This document shows positions 62,558 through 64,000 of a DNA stretch of 64,000 bases, in pieces. Within the stretch, counting starts at the first letter, position 1; the number at the start of each line of letters is the position of its first letter. Source of the DNA: Paracoccus fistulariae (GTDB taxonomy: Bacteria; Pseudomonadota; Alphaproteobacteria; Rhodobacterales; Rhodobacteraceae). The stretch covers positions 3,098,501-3,162,500 of the forward strand of contig NZ_CP067136.1 in assembly GCF_028553785.1 (NCBI RefSeq), read 5' to 3'. The position numbers were made by a program, and so were the translations under genes. The notes beneath the pieces are model-generated. The model searched no databases. It saw nothing but the letters and a program-made list of their open reading frames with translations, and was not told the origin of the DNA.

Positions 62558-63346
62558 ATGAGCGAAGCCATCACCCGCGAAATCGACCGCAGCCATATGC
62601 AGGTCAGCGACGAGGTCGCGATCTCGATCAGCAATATGAACAAGTGGTACGGGACGTTCCACGTGCTGCGCGACATCAATCTGACCGTGCATCGCGGAGA
62701 GCGTATCGTCATCGCCGGGCCTTCGGGGTCCGGCAAATCGACGCTGATCCGCTGCATCAACCGGCTGGAAGAGCATCAGGCCGGGCAGATCGTCGTCGAT
62801 GGGATCGAACTGACCAGCGATATCAAGAATATCGACAAGGTCCGGTCCGAGGTCGGCATGGTGTTTCAGCATTTCAACCTGTTTCCGCATCTGACGGTGC
62901 TGGAAAACTGCACGCTGGCGCCGATCTGGGTCCGCAAGGTGCCCAAGAAAAAGGCCGAGGCAACGGCCATGCATTTCCTTGAAAAGGTCAAGATCCCGGA
63001 ACAGGCCAATAAATATCCGGGCCAGTTGTCGGGCGGTCAGCAGCAGCGCGTGGCCATCGCCCGGTCGCTGTGTATGCAGCCACGGATCATGCTGTTCGAC
63101 GAGCCGACCAGCGCCCTTGACCCCGAGATGATCAAGGAGGTGCTGGATACGATGATCGAGCTGGCCGAAGAAGGTATGACCATGCTGTGCGTCACCCATG
63201 AGATGGGTTTCGCGCAGGCCGTGGCGAACCGCGTGATCTTCATGGATCAGGGCCAGATCGTCGAGCAGAACAACCCGCATGACTTCTTCAACAACCCGCA
63301 ATCGGACCGGACCAAGCTGTTCCTCAGCCAGATTCTGGGGCACTGA
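62558..63346 (+). CDS. bztD: Amino-acid ABC transporter ATP-binding protein
   Basis: The 262-residue ATPase of the polar-amino-acid class has Walker [10 protein letters not shown] (54-62), Q-loop in [12 protein letters not shown], signature LSGGQQQR (157-164), Walker [15 protein letters not shown] (about 177-190) and the switch His in [12 protein letters not shown] 62558 has AAGGAGG six bases upstream; an earlier in-frame ATG at 62534 lies inside bztC. It is the last gene of bztABCD and ends at a strong terminator. Confidence 0.95.
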   Translation: MSEAITREIDRSHMQVSDEVAISISNMNKWYGTFHVLRDINLTVHRGERIVIAGPSGSGKSTLIRCINRLEEHQAGQIVVDGIELTSDIKNIDKVRSEVGMVFQHFNLFPHLTVLENCTLAPIWVRKVPKKKAEATAMHFLEKVKIPEQANKYPGQLSGGQQQRVAIARSLCMQPRIMLFDEPTSALDPEMIKEVLDTMIELAEEGMTMLCVTHEMGFAQAVANRVIFMDQGQIVEQNNPHDFFNNPQSDRTKLFLSQILGH

Positions 63347-63363
63347 TACCGGGCCACAAAAGC

Positions 63364-63404
63364 AACGGGCCGCGGCGAGATCTCGCTGCGGCCCGTTCGT
63401 TTTC
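63364..63404. terminator. Terminator after bztD, probably bidirectional
   Basis: The 15-bp stem AACGGGCCGCGGCGA / TCGCTGCGGCCCGTT (one G-T pair) around GATC is followed on the plus strand by CGTTTTC. On the minus strand GCTTTTG follows, serving the convergent gene that ends at 63419. Confidence 0.82.
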
Positions 63405-63418
63405 GGCGAAAGCTGCGG

Positions 63419-63937
63419 TCAGATGCGGCCGTCGAAGCGGACGAAATCCATCACGCTGCCGCTGCGGGGCTGAACCTGGGACCAGTTGTCGATCTGGAAG
63501 TCGATGACCAGCGTGGCGCAGGTGGGATAGCGGCGGAATTCCGGGTCCAGCGGCGTATTCGCGGGCAGCAGCGCGGCCAGTTCGGAAATGCCCGGATTAT
63601 GGCCCAGCATCATCACCGTGGGTTGCGAGGCGCTGCGCAGGATCGTCAACATCTTGTCAGGGCCGGCATGATACAGGCCCGGCTCGATCCGAATCAGCGG
63701 GCGCACCTCCAGCGCGGCTTGCGCGACCATGGCCCATGTCTCTTGCGTGCGCTTGGCCGAGGAGCACAGGACCTCTTCCGGCTCATACCCGCGCGATGCC
63801 ATGAAGTCGCCCAGCTCAAGGGCCGAGCGGCGGCCGCGGGCATTCAGCGGGCGGTCGTGATCGGGCAGGGTCGGGTCATCCCAAGCCGATTTGGCATGAC
63901 GCGTCAAAATCAGCCGGCGATATCCAAGCGGAGTCAT
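63419..63937 (-). CDS. SixA-like histidine phosphatase
   Basis: The 172-residue protein of the SixA branch of histidine phosphatases has the catalytic LTRHAKSAWDD (11-21), with the RH pair at R13-H14 accepting phosphate, and a second His in MMLGHNPGISEL. SixA of E. coli dephosphorylates the nitrogen phosphotransfer protein NPr and was first linked to ArcB; the target here is unknown. ATG 63937 starts on the minus strand. The gene converges with bztABCD. From 63938 to the window end only AT-rich upstream DNA is seen. Confidence 0.88.
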   Translation of the reverse strand: MTPLGYRRLILTRHAKSAWDDPTLPDHDRPLNARGRRSALELGDFMASRGYEPEEVLCSSAKRTQETWAMVAQAALEVRPLIRIEPGLYHAGPDKMLTILRSASQPTVMMLGHNPGISELAALLPANTPLDPEFRRYPTCATLVIDFQIDNWSQVQPRSGSVMDFVRFDGRI

Positions 63938-64000
63938 GGGGATGCCTTATTTAATGTCGATCAAATGATAACCTGCCACAGCATTTCGCGGTTCGGCAAG

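Overview
The window is GC-rich, gene-dense chromosomal DNA of an alphaproteobacterium, most probably of the Rhodobacteraceae/Paracoccaceae and Paracoccus-like. The lineage call rests on several features: an ATP12-type F1-ATPase chaperone, a four-gene Bzt/Aap amino-acid ABC transporter, a VPLPA-CTERM sorting tail, an RTX protein ending in a Hint domain, a zinc-type adenylate kinase, and ribosomal proteins typical of the group. Genus is inferred from gene content and family resemblance only; no database search was run.

Layout. 1-1535: tail of an unknown gene, tRNA-Trp(CCA), and a polysaccharide pyruvyl transferase lodged in front of secE. 1590-13858: secE-nusG-rplKA-rplJL-rpoBC. 13913-16259: GNAT acetyltransferase, DMT transporter, rhamnosyl-transferase-like protein. 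16289-20858: str operon rpsL-rpsG-fusA-tuf, with tuf bracketed by near-identical palindromes. 20859-32681: about 12 kb of accessory DNA between tuf and rpsJ, holding an IS1380-family element, an RND efflux pair, a lipoprotein alpha/beta hydrolase, a small membrane protein and an 1159-residue RTX-Hint protein. 32839-37926: first part of the S10 operon (rpsJ-rplCDWB-rpsS-rplV-rpsC-rplP). 37946-40269: a divergent GntR regulator and YfcC-type carrier splitting S10 between rplP and rpmC. 40370-44820: rpmC-rpsQ and the first part of spc (rplN-X-E, rpsN-H, rplF-R, rpsE, rpmD). 44902-47208: three envelope or secreted proteins splitting spc between rpmD and rplO. 47329-52813: rplO-secY-adk, then rpsM-rpsK-rpoA-rplQ. 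53065-54328: a LuxR/LuxI quorum-sensing pair. 54401-58541: rarA-crcB-rluC-like-HAD-atp12. 58704-63346: bztABCD. 63419-63937: SixA-like phosphatase on the minus strand.

The main theme is a conserved transcription and translation supercluster cut at three points where these genes usually run together (tuf/rpsJ, rplP/rpmC, rpmD/rplO). At two of the cuts the upstream block ends in a strong hairpin terminator, and at all three the downstream block begins with its own promoter. Each of these has a 17-bp spacer between -35 and -10, so the ribosomal blocks look like separate transcription units. The cargo at the cuts is mostly envelope, export or transport related, and the quorum-sensing pair sits immediately after the last ribosomal gene. 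No CRISPR array, prophage or single self-contained new system was seen. The least explained items are the RTX-Hint protein with its duplicated unknown module, the envelope cluster between rpmD and rplO with its long palindrome, and the alternative hairpins in front of tuf.
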